Notes: a model not told the origin generated them from the sequence alone. Counted from the stretch's first letter, positions 15,751-24,826 are shown. The stretch is 64,000 nucleotides of DNA from MedAcidi-G1 sp000817085 (GCA_045568635.1 JBJLAO010000001.1:1-64000); one strand, 5' to 3'. Numbers and translations are program-made.

Positions 15751-16368
15751 TTATTTTTTTCTGAGTACCGCTACCCAGCCACCTATATCAGCCCCTGGAA
15801 GATGGTCTCCATACTCTTCAAAAAGCAGCTCTGCTTCATCCCCTTCAGAAAGTTCTCTGATTTTCTCACCAACAGAACCACCTTCCCAATAATGTTCGTT
15901 CAAACCGATTACTAACAAACCTTTACTTTTTACAACTCTAAGCATCTGACGTAAAGCTTCAGTCCTGACATGTGCGAATGCTAGAACACCCACAGCACAA
16001 ACCGCATCGTAAGTTTCTTCTTCTATATCTAGTTCTTCATTTATGTCAGCTAAAAATAATTTCTGATAGACATTTGTGCTTTTAGCTTTTTCAAGCATCG
16101 AAGGAGAGAAGTCGCACCCATCAATATTTTTGAATCCAAAATCATTTAAAGCCAAACCCGAAAGTCCACTACCGCAACCAATGTCTAATACATTAATTTC
16201 ATCAATAGTTGAAAATTGAGCAAGAGCGCTGGCACATCTACTAGGTTGTGCATAATTATTTTCTGTTATCTCTTCGTCATACGTGTCGGCCCAAGCTTCA
16301 TAATGTGCGAGAGTTTCTTCTTGAGTCTCGAGTCGATACGTCTGATTAAGGAATTTTTCTACGGTCAT
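15751..16368 (-). CDS. Class I SAM-dependent methyltransferase
   Basis: 205 residues from the ATG at 16368, which is preceded by a purine-rich GAGGTGGGG ribosome-binding site; the frame is open 10 codons further upstream. The SAM motif VLDIGCGSGLSGLALNDFG is followed by the acidic DGCDFSPSMLEKA and by AVCAVGVLAFAH, the normal motif order for this fold. It resembles the small UbiE/type-11 methyltransferases with the N-terminal YDEEITENNYAQP segment. The substrate is unknown. Confidence 0.8.
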   Translation of the reverse strand: MTVEKFLNQTYRLETQEETLAHYEAWADTYDEEITENNYAQPSRCASALAQFSTIDEINVLDIGCGSGLSGLALNDFGFKNIDGCDFSPSMLEKAKSTNVYQKLFLADINEELDIEEETYDAVCAVGVLAFAHVRTEALRQMLRVVKSKGLLVIGLNEHYWEGGSVGEKIRELSEGDEAELLFEEYGDHLPGADIGGWVAVLRKK

Positions 16369-16477
16369 TTCCCCACCTCTACAATTAACACTATCCAAAT
16401 AGGGTAATTAGTGGAAGCTAATAGTTGAATCATTTCCACTTTAACCGCAATTCCCTATTCCCTCGTAGACTGAAATA

Positions 16478-16495
16478 TCATGTCATCAGACATGA
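16478..16495 (+). promoter_or_regulatory. Hairpin upstream of the cold-shock gene
   Basis: A perfect 7-bp inverted repeat, TCATGTC (16478-16484) and GACATGA (16489-16495) with loop ATCA, lies 28 bases before the csp start codon. It may be a structure in the mRNA leader that affects translation, or a protein-binding site. No T run follows, so it is not a terminator. Confidence 0.4.
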
Positions 16496-16523
16496 ATGAA
16501 ATTAATGTAAGGAAATAAAAGTT

Positions 16524-16724
16524 ATGCCTACAGGTACTGTAAAATTTTTTCTAAATGAAAAAGGATTCGGATTCATTTCCGTAGACGACGGAGAAGACAT
16601 ATTTGTTCACTACTCCAATATCGAGGGTGATGGATACAAAAGTCTTGATGAAGGACAAACCGTAGAGTTTGAAATTGGTGAAGGTAAAAAAGGCCCAGAA
16701 GCCTTGAACGTAAACAAAATCTGA
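16524..16724 (+). CDS. csp: Cold-shock domain protein
   Basis: 66 residues covering exactly one cold-shock domain. RNP1 (KGFGFISV) and RNP2 (DIFVHYS) are both intact, and the domain opens with the usual GTVKFF. Such proteins bind single-stranded RNA or DNA and melt mRNA structure. An AAGGAAAT ribosome-binding site precedes the ATG. One small oddity is Leu-Asn in FFLNEKG, where most homologues have FNxxKG. Confidence 0.95.
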   Translation: MPTGTVKFFLNEKGFGFISVDDGEDIFVHYSNIEGDGYKSLDEGQTVEFEIGEGKKGPEALNVNKI

Positions 16725-16734
16725 TAATTAAAAT

Positions 16735-16987
16735 CTTAATTTCGTTCTCTTAACCACTCAAAAATAGTCTAATGAACAATTTCTGGTTGTTCAGGTAGTA
16801 GCGCGCGTCCTGAATTAGGAACGTTGACTGGCGAGTAAATCAAAGCTTTTGCTGTTCGACCCAAGGAAGGAATCATTACTACCGGGTTGCCACTACCCCA
16901 CTCGCGAACCTCTAAACCACCATCTATTGTGTCGACTAGGTGAATTTTAATACTTGGATAACCACGATTCTCGCTTGAGTCATTCAA
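16735..16987 (-). pseudogene. Alpha/beta hydrolase remnant with internal deletion and stop
   Basis: The reverse strand reads the usual start of an alpha/beta hydrolase (GGLEVREWGSGNPVVMIPSLGR, the oxyanion-strand region) and then jumps directly to what looks like the end of such a protein (GRALLPEQPEIVH, in-frame TAG, TIFEWLRER). The lid, nucleophile and acid regions are missing, about two thirds of a normal gene. This looks like an internal deletion followed by a nonsense mutation. Its first codons overlap the end of the zinc-ribbon gene upstream. Confidence 0.6.
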
Positions 16988-17147
16988 AATCGTTGTTCTC
17001 TTCTTCCATCACTACATCCCAACGATCCATACATTCCAAACATCTGTATGCAACCACATCTCCGGGTTCAATTTCTGTTTCTGGGTGTATCAAAAGTTTG
17101 CACTTACCTCCACAATCGACACAAACAATTGTTTCTGGAGCTTTCAT
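16980..17147 (-). CDS. Small zinc-ribbon protein
   Basis: A 55-residue protein from the ATG at 17147. It carries CVDCGGKC near the N-terminus and RCLECMDRW in the second half, giving two CxxC pairs that could hold one zinc ion, and ends in an acidic tail. An AAAGG sequence just upstream may serve as ribosome-binding site. It reads directly into the hydrolase remnant. Function unknown; similar mini zinc ribbons often accompany enzymes as regulatory or folding factors. Confidence 0.6.
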   Translation of the reverse strand: MKAPETIVCVDCGGKCKLLIHPETEIEPGDVVAYRCLECMDRWDVVMEEENNDFE

Positions 17148-17228
17148 ACCTTTACACTACTTCTTCTCACGATCAGCGTTACACAAGTTTTTTAGCTACT
17201 GTTATCCGATGCCTATGGGAATAAAAAA

Positions 17229-18074
17229 ATGATACTGGCTGTCCTTCATCCGGGAGAAATGGGTATTTCAGTAGCCGCTGCTGCAATTAGTTCAGGTCAT
17301 AGGGTTTTATGGGTTTCCGAAGGGCGATCTTTGGAAACTAACCGGCGTGCCGCTCTCCAAAATCTTGAAGATGTCGGGACACTCTCTGCGATTCATAGAA
17401 GCGACATGATTTTTTCTATCTGTCCGCCACAAGCTGCTATTCAAATGGCAAAGGCTGTTGCAGAAACTGGGTTTAAAGGACTTTATGTGGATGCGAATGC
17501 GGGTTCTCCAGAAAAGAAACTTCTGATTAATGATCTTTTAAAAGATAAAAACATAGATTTTGTGGATGGTGGGATTATTGGACCTCCTGCCAACTCAGAA
17601 GGGTCGACGCGCCTTTACGTTTCTGGTGGAAGATGCCGCGAGATTGAAGCTGTTTTCACAAACGGTTTTTTAGGTGTGCACTCTCTTGAAGGTGGAATAG
17701 GCAAGGCTGCTGCTTTAAAAATTGCTTATGCTGCATGGACTAAAGGTTCGAGTGCCTTAATTCTTGCTGTTAGAGCCATGGCCAGAAATGCTGGTGTGGA
17801 AGAAGATCTTCTTTATGAGTGGGGTTTATCTCAACCTAATGCTGAAGCGATGACTTCATTATCGGCGACTTTAAATTCCCCTAAAGCTTGGCGGTTTGTT
17901 TCGGAGATGAATGAGATTTCTGAAACCTTTGCCACCAACGGTGTTCCTAACAATTTTTGGGATGCTGCAGCTGAAGTTTACGACCGATTGAAAGATTTTA
18001 AGAATATTCCTAACGACCAGGTGAACGTAGATTCAGTTATTCAAAAACTTATTGAAACAAATGAAGACATTTAA
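17229..18074 (+). CDS. NAD(P)-dependent beta-hydroxyacid-dehydrogenase-like protein with DUF1932-like C-terminus
   Basis: 281 residues. The N-terminal Rossmann fold (AVLHPGEMGISVAAAAISSGHRVLW) is a variant of the GxGxxG dinucleotide loop, followed by SICPPQAAIQMAKA and the conserved FVDGGIIGPPA motif of 6-phosphogluconate/3-hydroxyisobutyrate dehydrogenase-like proteins. The helical C-terminus (ALKIAYAAWTKGSSALILAVRAMARNAGV) fits the DUF1932 type, in which the conserved Lys sits in KIAYA. The substrate is unknown. Confidence 0.75.
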   Translation: MILAVLHPGEMGISVAAAAISSGHRVLWVSEGRSLETNRRAALQNLEDVGTLSAIHRSDMIFSICPPQAAIQMAKAVAETGFKGLYVDANAGSPEKKLLINDLLKDKNIDFVDGGIIGPPANSEGSTRLYVSGGRCREIEAVFTNGFLGVHSLEGGIGKAAALKIAYAAWTKGSSALILAVRAMARNAGVEEDLLYEWGLSQPNAEAMTSLSATLNSPKAWRFVSEMNEISETFATNGVPNNFWDAAAEVYDRLKDFKNIPNDQVNVDSVIQKLIETNEDI

Positions 18075-18154
18075 AATCCTTGAAATTAGACTTCTTTATC
18101 GAGTCTTTTCTTAATTAAGAAAATTTATACCGCTATTGTTTGGACTTTAATTTT

Positions 18155-19291
18155 ATGACTGAAATCAATGGAACTTTTGAACCTTCTTTTGCACCTGTCG
18201 CAGAAGCTTTTGAGAAGAACTTCGAAGAAGGTGATCTAGGTGCTTGTTGTGCTGTTTTTGTAGATGGAGAAGTTGTAGTTGATCTCTGGGGCGGCATTGC
18301 CAACTCAGAAGAAGAAACGCCATGGGAAAGAGACACCATAGTAAATGTTTGGTCGACTACAAAGACGATGGCCGCAATTTGTATCTTAATGCTATTCGAT
18401 CGTGGTTTAATAGAACTCGATTCCCCTGTTTGTAAATATTGGAAAAACTTCAAACAAAATGGAAAAGAAGGAGTGTTGGTTAGCCACCTTCTGTCTCATT
18501 CTGCTGGGTTGCCAGGATTTGATGCTCCCATAACCGAAGACCAACTATTCGACTGGGATTACACATGCAATAGGCTTGCATCTCAATCCACTTGGTGGGA
18601 ACCGGGAACCGTATCGGGTTACCATCCAATGACTCAAGGTTGGCTACTTGGAGAACTTCTCAGACAGGTAGATGGACGCACTTTGGGAACTTTTTTCAAA
18701 GAAGAGGTTGCCAGTAAGATTGGTGCAGATTTTCATATCGGACTACAGGACGAACACTTTGATCGAGTCGCTCTTTTAGATACTAATTCTGTTGATGGGC
18801 CAGTAGTTTTAACTGATCAGGCACCTCATCCATTTGTCGAACGTCTTGAAAGACACGGACGAATGGGAGCTAAGTTAGCTAATACTGATCGTTGGAGAAA
18901 GGCGGAATTTCCCGCTGCAAACGGTCATGGAAATGCACGGTCCGTAGCTCTTGTGCATAGTTTGGTTGCACAAAATGGCAGTTCAGACAGTTTTAAACTT
19001 TTTTCCGCTGACACAGTCGACACAATTTTTGAAATTCAAACTGATGGAACAGACCACATTCTTGGTGTGCCTATCCGGCACGGCATGGGTTTCGGTTTAA
19101 GGAGCGACCTGATGCCCATCAGTCCCAATAAGAAAGCTTGTTTTTGGGGAGGCTGGGGTGGCTCTCTGTCAGTAATCGATGTTGATGCAAACATGTCATT
19201 TGCTTATGTCATGAATCGTATGGCTCCCAGTCTTCAACATGACATGAGAGCAGGTCGCTTACTTATGGCAACTCACGCTGCTATATCTTAA
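18155..19291 (+). CDS. Serine hydrolase, class C beta-lactamase-related esterase (EstB-like)
   Basis: 378 residues from the ATG at 18155; the open frame extends to a TTG at 18140, but the family start pattern begins at MTEINGTFEPSF. The nucleophile motif is STTK in VNVWSTTKTMAAI, Tyr is in SGYHPMTQGWLLG, and the C-terminal motif is WGGWGGSLS. The N-terminal LGACCAVFVDGEVVVDLWGG is typical of family VIII carboxylesterases. No signal peptide is seen, so unlike the lipoprotein at 647-2248 it should be cytoplasmic. Confidence 0.85.
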   Translation: MTEINGTFEPSFAPVAEAFEKNFEEGDLGACCAVFVDGEVVVDLWGGIANSEEETPWERDTIVNVWSTTKTMAAICILMLFDRGLIELDSPVCKYWKNFKQNGKEGVLVSHLLSHSAGLPGFDAPITEDQLFDWDYTCNRLASQSTWWEPGTVSGYHPMTQGWLLGELLRQVDGRTLGTFFKEEVASKIGADFHIGLQDEHFDRVALLDTNSVDGPVVLTDQAPHPFVERLERHGRMGAKLANTDRWRKAEFPAANGHGNARSVALVHSLVAQNGSSDSFKLFSADTVDTIFEIQTDGTDHILGVPIRHGMGFGLRSDLMPISPNKKACFWGGWGGSLSVIDVDANMSFAYVMNRMAPSLQHDMRAGRLLMATHAAIS

Positions 19292-19309
19292 AAGAATTCA
19301 ACTGTACAG

Positions 19310-20554
19310 ATGAAGCATCCGCTTATTCCAAAAATACCCTTTGGCATTTACGTGTTGATGGTCTCAGGTTTTTTTGCCTCTGCATCACAAATCGGTCAAA
19401 TCACAATTGTCGGCAAACAAGTATGGGATATGACCGGAAATGAACTTGATCTAGGTTTAATTGGTATAGCTGAATTTTTACCAGTTGCTCTTCTAGCACC
19501 AATAACTGGATCTATAGCTGATCGTTTCGATAGAAGACGGGTACTTGCTATAGCTCTTTCAGGTGAAGTAGTCGTTTCAATTCTTCTCTTCTCTTATATA
19601 CGTACAGATCCAACTTCTTTAAAACCAATTTTTGCTTTGATTCTGCTATTCAGTGTCTTCAGATCTTTCGCTATGCCTGCTAATCGGGCTCTTCCTATTG
19701 ATCTGGCTCCATCGGGTACTGTTGAGAGAGTGGTTGCGTTAAAAGCGGTTTCTTTTATGGGTGGAACTGTTGCCGGTCCAATAATTTTTAGTTTTCTATT
19801 CGTGGCCGATATAGCACTTCCCTACTTAGTAGCTGCAATCGGGCTTTCAACTGGAATAGCACTTCTTTCTTTGGTTCCTAAGCCTCCAGTCACTCAATAC
19901 AAACCAACCGGAACAAAACAAGTGGTAAAAGATGCGTTTGAAGGTTTACGTTTTATTAGAAGGACTCCAATTCTATTTGGAGCTATAAGCCTTGATCTTT
20001 TTGCAGTTCTATTCGGTGGGGTCATCGCTCTACTGCCTGCAATAGCTGAAGAACGTCTCGGGGTTGGGGCGGTAGGCCTTGGCTGGTTGCGCGCATCGGT
20101 GGGAATTGGTGCAGGAATAACGATGCTCTCTCTTTCGTTTAGACCCTTGAAGCGGAACGTCGGTAAAAGACTTATTCACATGGTTGGAGTTTTTGGTTTA
20201 GCTACCATAGCTCTTGCAATGACGCAAAGTTTCGTAGTCGCCTTAATCCTTATATTTATTGCTGCCGCAGCTGATGCTGTCTCGATGTTTATACGTGCCA
20301 GCCTTGTTCCTTTGGCCACACCAGAACAAATGAGAGGTCGCGTTCTAGCTGTAGAAAGTGTTTTCATAGGCGCATCAAATGAACTAGGGGCTGCAGAATC
20401 CGGTGTTGCAGCCGCATTATTAGGATTAGTAGGAGCAATACTTTTTGGAGGTGCAGGAACTCTTTTAGTTGTTATCTTGTGGTGGCGACTTTTCCCTGCA
20501 CTTCGTTCTGTAGATAGATTTGAAGATGTAAGGGCACCTCAATACAACGAATAA
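19310..20554 (+). CDS. MFS transporter, EntS-like (DHA3) type
   Basis: 414 residues with about 12 membrane segments. The motif GSIADRFDRRRVLAIALSGE after segment 2 and RGRVLAVESVFIGASNELGAAESG in the second half are characteristic of the enterobactin-exporter-like MFS group. It follows the esterase by 18 bases and precedes the UGA-containing thioredoxin-fold gene by 14, so the four genes from 18155 to 22669 may be one transcript. The substrate is unknown. Confidence 0.8.
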   Translation: MKHPLIPKIPFGIYVLMVSGFFASASQIGQITIVGKQVWDMTGNELDLGLIGIAEFLPVALLAPITGSIADRFDRRRVLAIALSGEVVVSILLFSYIRTDPTSLKPIFALILLFSVFRSFAMPANRALPIDLAPSGTVERVVALKAVSFMGGTVAGPIIFSFLFVADIALPYLVAAIGLSTGIALLSLVPKPPVTQYKPTGTKQVVKDAFEGLRFIRRTPILFGAISLDLFAVLFGGVIALLPAIAEERLGVGAVGLGWLRASVGIGAGITMLSLSFRPLKRNVGKRLIHMVGVFGLATIALAMTQSFVVALILIFIAAAADAVSMFIRASLVPLATPEQMRGRVLAVESVFIGASNELGAAESGVAAALLGLVGAILFGGAGTLLVVILWWRLFPALRSVDRFEDVRAPQYNE

Positions 20555-20568
20555 CTTAAGGATGAAAA

Positions 20569-21603
20569 TTGGAAAAAAAAGCAACAAGTAATTTACGTGT
20601 TCTAACTCAAAACACTCATGACATGAATGCCGTCTGGTATGACCAGCGTCCATTCGTAAAGGAAACAGATGTTGAAAAAAGTCTGGGTTGGGAAATTAAA
20701 CCTGAAGGGCTTTGTAAGGAAGAATCCTGTATTCCATACACACCTCTGAACGAGCCGGATAGCGGCTATGTTGACTTTTTAGATGTTGCAAATACTCTCG
20801 GTTTTTCTAACGTTCTAGATGTTGACTTAGGTCTTGCAGCAGTAGACACCTTTTCCTTACTTCGTAGTTCTGCCTTGAAAGACAGAAAAGCTCCTGACAT
20901 AGAACTCCCGGACGTTGGTGGAGAATTGCACTCTCTATCTGAGTGGAGCAACAAAAAAAAGCTACTTGTCGCTTTTTCCAGTTGGTGAGGTTGTGCTTTT
21001 GACCTGCCAGGTTGGCAGACACTGTTAGAAGATTTAAGCGATGAAAATTTTATTGTTATTGCAATTGCTATAGATGAAAACGTTGATGCGATTAAGGAAC
21101 TTTCCAAAGACGTCAACTATCCGGTTTTAATTGATGCGTACCACCTTTTCAGTGATCTGTATGCGGTCAGCAACGTTCCAACTGTTATTTGGGTAGATGA
21201 AAATGACACTATTGTGAGACCAAATGCTGGAGAGTTCGGTAGTGACACTTTCTCTGAACTAACTGGCATATCTTGTGCTGATCATATGAACCAGGTCAAA
21301 GCGTGGGTTAAAGAGGGAGAAGTACCAGAAGATGCAGATCATACTGTAGAGGACTTTGATATAAATGAAATTAAAGCTCGTCTTCACTTTCGAATTGCTG
21401 CAGACACTCGTTCTGAATACCATTTTCAAAAAGCCGAAGAATTAGCACCTTTGGATTTCACGATTGTAAGAGCTTCCATGCCTCTTCGTGGTGGTAACCC
21501 TTTTGGAGAAGAATTTTTTGATCTTTATGAAAGGTATCAAAAAGCTGGGTCCCCATATCATGGGATTCCGCGTAAAACAGCAAGATTGAGGGAAAATGAC
21601 TAA
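20569..21603 (+). CDS. Probable selenoprotein: redoxin/thioredoxin-fold protein with UGA at the redox Cys
   Basis: One reading frame of 344 residues with a single in-frame TGA at 20986-20988 (codon 140). The sequence around it reads LLVAFSSW-U-GCAFDLPGWQ, the place where thioredoxin-like proteins carry W-C-G-C. Downstream the frame stays clean and shows the rest of the fold, including NVPT with the cis-proline (Pro204) and VWVDEND-type strand residues. A hairpin with the right geometry for a bacterial SECIS lies just behind the UGA. The start is a TTG at 20569 with an AAGGA site; an ATG at 20562 is in another frame and closes quickly. Without recoding, two useless fragments result. SelA/B/C/D genes are not in the window, so recoding is inferred. 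Confidence 0.75.
20986..21018 (+). promoter_or_regulatory. Candidate bacterial SECIS element
   Basis: Twenty bases after the UGA lies a hairpin with stem CTGCC (21004-21008) / GGCAG (21014-21018) and a five-base loop AGGTT. Bacterial SECIS elements need a short stem, a small loop with a G in its first two bases, and about 16-37 bases from the UGA to the loop; all three hold. The loop also resembles the AGGUCU loop of the E. coli fdhF element. Confidence 0.65.
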
Positions 21604-22669
21604 GAATGTAGTTGTTTGGGGAACTGGAAACGTAGGCAGACTCGCTATAAGGGCAGTTTCAAGTCACAAAGATCTAAATCTGAGTGGTGTGATTGTGCAT
21701 AATGATTCCAAAATCGGAATAGATGCTGGTTCTATAGCTGGCATAGACAATTTGGGAGTTGTTGCAACCGATGATATTAAGATTGCGGAATCACCTGACA
21801 TTGATGCTGTTGTTTACACTGTGAATGCTGATTTTCGCCCTGACGAATCCCTGTCTGAGGTTCTTCCTGTGCTTAGAGCCGGCACGAATGTCGTATCGAC
21901 CAGTTTTCACCCCTTACTCCACCCGCCGTCTACTCCGGAGCCTATGCGTTCACAAGTTCTAGAAGCTTGCAAGGAGGGCAACTCTTCTATCTTTGTTTCA
22001 GGTATCGATCCTGGTTGGATAATAGACGTGCTTCCCATTTTTCTGGCAAGCATGGTTTCAAATATTACCGAAGTGCGTGCTCAAGAAATCGCCAACTATG
22101 CCGGTTATGACCAGCCCGATGCTGTCAAATTTTTATGCGGTTTTGGGCAACCAATGGAATACGAAGTTCCTATCTTGACCGATTGGGCCCTCATGCAAGT
22201 TTGGGCACCTATGATCAGAGTTTTAGCCGATGGGTTCCAAGTTGAACTAGAAGAAATTACAACTGAAGTTGATAAGCGTCCGCTTGAAAAAGATATTTTC
22301 GTTGAGGGAATGGGAGATTTTAAAACCGGCACTCAAGGAGCACTCCGTTTTGAGGTCAAAGGAATAGTTGATGGTAAGCCTTTACTAGTTGTGGAACACA
22401 TAACAAGAATTGATGACGATTGTGCGCCTGATTGGCCTAAAAATAGCCCAGAGGGCGGGTTTCATAATGTAATCCTTACAGGAGATCCTTGTTTAACGGT
22501 TTCGGTTCATGGTGAAGATCCAATTGATCCTGGCGCCGCCTCGGGTGGTAATTTCACTGCAGCGAATCGGATTGTTAATGCGGTAATACCGGTTTGTGGG
22601 GCCGACTCCGGAATTATTCACCCACTTGATCTACCGGGTGATTTAGGTTCTTCTCAAATTAAACAATAA
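21596..22669 (+). CDS. NAD(P)-binding oxidoreductase, dihydrodipicolinate-reductase-like
   Basis: 357 residues. The Rossmann loop VVWGTGNVGRLAIRAV opens the protein and is followed by LNLSGVIVHNDSKIG and a long second domain. The layout fits the actinobacterial family with a DapB-type N-terminal domain that includes 2,4-diaminopentanoate dehydrogenase. It overlaps the end of the probable selenoprotein gene by 8 bases, so the two are translationally linked; a functional link to redox chemistry is possible but not shown. Confidence 0.7.
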   Translation: MTKNVVVWGTGNVGRLAIRAVSSHKDLNLSGVIVHNDSKIGIDAGSIAGIDNLGVVATDDIKIAESPDIDAVVYTVNADFRPDESLSEVLPVLRAGTNVVSTSFHPLLHPPSTPEPMRSQVLEACKEGNSSIFVSGIDPGWIIDVLPIFLASMVSNITEVRAQEIANYAGYDQPDAVKFLCGFGQPMEYEVPILTDWALMQVWAPMIRVLADGFQVELEEITTEVDKRPLEKDIFVEGMGDFKTGTQGALRFEVKGIVDGKPLLVVEHITRIDDDCAPDWPKNSPEGGFHNVILTGDPCLTVSVHGEDPIDPGAASGGNFTAANRIVNAVIPVCGADSGIIHPLDLPGDLGSSQIKQ

Positions 22670-22675
22670 AACTGT

Positions 22676-23779
22676 TTATAAAATTGATGGCGTAGGGTTA
22701 TCTATTCCCAGATGCTTTGCTAATGAGGCAGTGACCATATTAGGTACTGCTGGGTTTGAATCCTCCTGCATGAAGCCAGCTTCCACGAGACGGTCTCCAA
22801 GTCTTATAAAAATGGAACAAAATCTCATTGTGGCAAAAACCTCCCAATAATAAACATCTCTGGTCGCTTCGCCTGTGAATGTTTCATAGATCGAAATCAT
22901 TTCTTCTCGGGTCGGATAACCTTCCATTCTTTCAACACCCATGTCATCAAAACTCATGCGGTCAAACATTAGCCACCACCCAAGGTCGGCTTCTGTAGGC
23001 AACAGAGAGCATGCTTCCCAATCTAAAACCGCTGCTGCTCTATAGTTTCGCCAAATAATGTTGCCTATTCTTGAATCACCCCAAGAAAGACCTACCCTTT
23101 CGTCTTTTGGATCATTTCCTTCCAACCATTTAAACGCCTCATCCAAAACTGGATGTTCCCTACCTTTAAGCTCAGATAAGGAATAATCTCGCCAAATATC
23201 TATCTGATGTTGAGTGGCCGATATTCCTGCTTTACTAGAATCAAGCCATTCAAGACCAGCTTCTTTCCATTTAATTGAATGAATTCCTGCCATAACTCTC
23301 AGGCCATCTTCAATTAAAAGTTTTCTTTCCTCAGGACTAGATGAATCTACTAAAAAACCTTCGACTGTGTACCTAGGGTTGTCGCTTGGTATCTCACCTT
23401 CTACAAAACTCATTGCAAAAAAGGACCTACCTAGCGGTTCAAGGTTCTCCTCGAAACTCAACAGTTTGGGCATCGGAGCAACTTTTTGTTCTGCGACTGT
23501 TTGCATAATTCTGTGCTGCAAATAACAGGATTTTTCAAGACCGCTATGTTGAACAGGGAACATACCCCCGTCTTTAGGCTCAATACGACCTACAAATTTT
23601 TCAGTACGATCTTTCCCTTCTTCTTCCCATTGAGCTGTGAATATAATTGTTTCATTGGAAAATCCGGTTGCCACGGGAATGTCAAGTTCAGTAATTTTAA
23701 GATTACTTGCGCCAGGTTTTTCTCTAGAAAGATAGTTTTTTAGGGCAATTTCATAGCCTTCTTGGTCAGTTGGCAGCAT
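22676..23779 (-). CDS. Aminoglycoside-phosphotransferase-fold (APH/choline-kinase-like) protein
   Basis: 367 residues of a protein-kinase-like fold. The catalytic loop reads GLSWGDSRIGNII (usually HGDxxxxN; here Trp replaces His, as is common in this actinobacterial subfamily) and the metal-binding motif is AVLDWEAC. Such proteins are close to the ACAD10/fadE36-like phosphotransferases often found with fatty-acid genes. The gene overlaps the upstream patatin gene by 14 bases and is the last gene of the reverse-strand group starting at thrS. Confidence 0.8.
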   Translation of the reverse strand: MLPTDQEGYEIALKNYLSREKPGASNLKITELDIPVATGFSNETIIFTAQWEEEGKDRTEKFVGRIEPKDGGMFPVQHSGLEKSCYLQHRIMQTVAEQKVAPMPKLLSFEENLEPLGRSFFAMSFVEGEIPSDNPRYTVEGFLVDSSSPEERKLLIEDGLRVMAGIHSIKWKEAGLEWLDSSKAGISATQHQIDIWRDYSLSELKGREHPVLDEAFKWLEGNDPKDERVGLSWGDSRIGNIIWRNYRAAAVLDWEACSLLPTEADLGWWLMFDRMSFDDMGVERMEGYPTREEMISIYETFTGEATRDVYYWEVFATMRFCSIFIRLGDRLVEAGFMQEDSNPAVPNMVTASLAKHLGIDNPTPSIL

Positions 23780-24626
23780 CTGTCAAACTTTCTGATAAAA
23801 CTTTTTGGGCCACTTTTTCTCCTTCTTTCATCAAATCCGGAACATTCTGAAAATCAATGTCTAAATCACCATCTGTGTCACCAAGTCCGATGTGTATCAC
23901 TTTTACATTTCTTGGGACGTCAGCCCACTCTTGTCTAGATAATTCAGCTGAAGCAGCGCGAAATCCAATCATCATCAATGAGATAGCGGTCTGTTTTTCA
24001 GGTGGGAGAAACCTTGTAGCAACATCTAAGACAACAAGTCTTGTTGGCTTCAAAGAAATTGCCTTCCTTAACGGGATATTTGAAACAATACCGCCATCTA
24101 AATGATAACCACTGTCATCTAAATGAACTGCTGGTAAGAGACCTGGAAGTGCGGCAGAAGCAAGTAGTAAGTCGACGCTAGGGCCCTCATCCCACCACTT
24201 AATTAGACCTGTCGAAGCACTTGTAGTTCCTAAGTGGAAAGGTATTTCTGTCTCACCGAGATCTCCAGAAGGGACGTTTTCTTCGAGAAAAAGCCTTAGT
24301 TTTTCACCAGTATCAAAACTTGGCTTACCTCTAAGTATCGAAGTTATTCGTCGTAAAACATTCCCACTGATAGGAGGATCTTCAACAATATCTTGCCAGA
24401 GCCTTTCAAGCTCATTTACTCGTTCGAGAGTTGGATTACATGAAAACCAAAATCCATTAAGAGCACCTATGGAAACACCTACAACTGCATCTGGTTTTAT
24501 TCCTGCTTCACACAAGGCTTTCAACATGCCTATTTGCGCAGCACCTCTAACTGCCCCACCTGAAAAAACAAAAACTGTTTTCGGTTTTCTCTTTGGAACC
24601 CAACGCGGTCGATTCGGAAACTTCAT
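23766..24626 (-). CDS. Patatin-like phospholipase
   Basis: 286 residues. The oxyanion motif FSGGAVRGAAQIG, the nucleophile elbow GVSIG and the dyad aspartate in HLDGGIVSNIPL are all present and in order, as in RssA/Rv-type bacterial patatins. There is no signal peptide, so it likely acts on membrane lipids or acyl groups from the cytoplasmic side. It is co-transcribed with the APH-fold protein downstream. Confidence 0.9.
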   Translation of the reverse strand: MKFPNRPRWVPKRKPKTVFVFSGGAVRGAAQIGMLKALCEAGIKPDAVVGVSIGALNGFWFSCNPTLERVNELERLWQDIVEDPPISGNVLRRITSILRGKPSFDTGEKLRLFLEENVPSGDLGETEIPFHLGTTSASTGLIKWWDEGPSVDLLLASAALPGLLPAVHLDDSGYHLDGGIVSNIPLRKAISLKPTRLVVLDVATRFLPPEKQTAISLMMIGFRAASAELSRQEWADVPRNVKVIHIGLGDTDGDLDIDFQNVPDLMKEGEKVAQKVLSESLTDAAN

Positions 24627-24667
24627 AGATCTTTATCAAGGTAGCTTACTTAGCAGAGAAAACGCGA

Positions 24668-24826
24668 TTACTTGTTTCGGTACCGTTCAGAAAAGACAGC
24701 GATACCCGATGTGAACACAAAAATAACAATGAGAAATAAAACACCTTTTGTCTCTATCACACCCGCAGTCCCCAAAAGAATCGAACCGACTAGTAGTAAA
24801 AGAGTCAGAAAATAAGAACTTTTCAC
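24668..24826 (-). CDS. Small two-segment membrane protein
   Basis: A 52-residue protein from a GTG at 24826 with a GAGG site upstream. It has two hydrophobic stretches (residues about 6-22 and 29-45) separated by VIETKG and ends with the basic tail SERYRNK. It sits between the HIT and patatin genes in the same direction. No family recognised. Confidence 0.5.
   Translation of the reverse strand: MKSSYFLTLLLLVGSILLGTAGVIETKGVLFLIVIFVFTSGIAVFSERYRNK

Noticed and set aside
20569..21603. Simple pseudogene or sequencing error in the redoxin gene
   Set aside because: Only one codon is affected, at the exact redox-Cys position, with a hairpin of SECIS geometry behind it; selenocysteine explains more. 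It remains possible until sel genes are found.
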